Under the pieces are notes generated by a model. That model saw only the letters and a program-made list of their open reading frames with translations. It searched no databases and was not told the origin of the DNA. 13,697 nucleotides of DNA from positions 1-13,697 of the forward strand of contig JBMTYG010000087.1 in the NCBI GenBank assembly GCA_049454295.1, written 5' to 3'. Shown one piece after another: positions 13,239 to 13,697 of this stretch (positions within the stretch are counted from its first letter, which is position 1; every line of letters begins with the position of its first letter). A program made the translations under genes and the position numbers. The DNA is from UBA7803 sp049454295 (GTDB taxonomy: Bacteria; Pseudomonadota; Gammaproteobacteria; Pseudomonadales; Azotimanducaceae).

Positions 13239-13697
13239 ATGAGAACATCGCGTTGGAATCAGTTGAGCTTGTTTTGCGCTGGCCTGGCTTCGATGCTCCT
13301 AGGCCTTTCGCTGTTCACCCTCAGCGTTGCCGCTTTTGCCTCTGACGAACCCCTCAAGGTCGCATTTGTCTACGAGCATCCGGTCAGCGCGGGCGGGTGG
13401 AGTCAATCCCACGACAAGGGACGACAGGACCTTATCGCCGCGCTTCCGGGGAAAATCGAGACGACGACCGTTGAAGGCGTCGTACCCGGACCGGATACCG
13501 TTCGCGTATTGACCGGGCTGGCGCGAGACGGGCACGACATGATTTTCGCTACTTCATTTGGTCACATGAATTCCGTGATTCAGGTGGCCCGACAATTCCC
13601 GCGTATTACTTTTGAACACGCCTCTGGATACAAGCAAGCCCCGAACGTCGGAACGTATCAGATTCGAGCCTATGAAGGGCGTTACCTCGCTGGTCGC
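13239..13697 (+). CDS. BMP-family periplasmic substrate-binding protein, N-terminal part
   Basis: The first 153 residues of a gene that continues past the window; full family members are roughly 350-370 residues. It starts at ATG 13239 just after a perfect AGGAGG (13229-13234). A signal peptide is visible (residues ~1-35, core LFCAGLASMLLGLSLFTLSVAA, cut here to its core region; likely cleavage after AFA). No lipobox cysteine follows, so it is probably soluble rather than a lipoprotein. Mature-part motifs are KVAFVYEHPVSAGGWSQSHD, EGVVPGPD, DMIFATSFGHMN, FPRITFEHASGY and the YEGRYLAG block, typical of proteobacterial BMP proteins. Such proteins bind purine nucleosides or related compounds; the ligand here is inferred from the purine genes nearby. 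Confidence 0.93.
   Translation, partial: MRTSRWNQLSLFCAGLASMLLGLSLFTLSVAAFASDEPLKVAFVYEHPVSAGGWSQSHDKGRQDLIAALPGKIETTTVEGVVPGPDTVRVLTGLARDGHDMIFATSFGHMNSVIQVARQFPRITFEHASGYKQAPNVGTYQIRAYEGRYLAGR

Noticed and set aside
1..13697. Mobile elements, tRNA/rRNA genes, CRISPR arrays, attachment sites
   Set aside because: No transposase or integrase, no repeat-spacer pattern and no RNA-gene signature was recognised; nearly all of the window is accounted for by metabolic and transport genes.

Overview
The window is a compact purine-nitrogen locus. It probably comes from a free-living, moderately GC-rich Gram-negative bacterium. A gammaproteobacterium, possibly marine, fits best, because gene sets of the type DUF3450 / long ExbB / ExbB / ExbD / TonB / TPR are typical of that class. 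No rRNA or other taxonomic marker is present, so the placement is inference.

Left block, + strand (1-3525): the 3' end of xdhB (catalytic subunit of xanthine dehydrogenase), then xdhC (its maturation factor), uraD (OHCU decarboxylase), uraH (5-hydroxyisourate hydrolase) and puuD (membrane-bound, cytochrome c-type urate hydroxylase). The genes overlap or nearly touch, so they form one operon that starts upstream of the window. puuE (cofactor-independent allantoinase) lies on the - strand (3509-4441), and its 3' end overlaps the 3' end of puuD. Together these genes convert hypoxanthine/xanthine to urate, HIU, OHCU, allantoin and allantoate. The enzymes after allantoate are not in the window.

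Control region (4442-4689): the only real gap. It separates puuE from a long divergent operon. It holds a near-perfect -24/-12 (sigma-54, RpoN) promoter pointing right, a weaker but well-spaced -24/-12 element pointing left at puuE, and between them imperfect repeats and an IHF-like site. This is the architecture expected for nitrogen-controlled, enhancer-dependent transcription.

Right block, + strand (4690-13697 and beyond): a DUF3450 protein, a long TtpC/ExbB-type protein, a short ExbB, ExbD, TonB and a periplasmic TPR protein form a complete TonB2-type energising module. It runs by a 14-bp gene overlap straight into a BMP-family nucleoside/nucleobase ABC importer: double ATPase, two permeases and a truncated periplasmic binding protein. 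No gap in this block exceeds 17 bp.

Reading the locus together, the most interesting proposal is a dedicated purine uptake line. A TonB-dependent outer-membrane receptor (not in the window) would be powered by its own TonB2-type complex and would hand substrate to the BMP protein and ABC importer. That would feed the flanking oxidative purine pathway, with both arms under sigma-54 control from one divergent intergenic region. The individual families are recognised with confidence. The substrate, the missing receptor and the shared regulation are inference.
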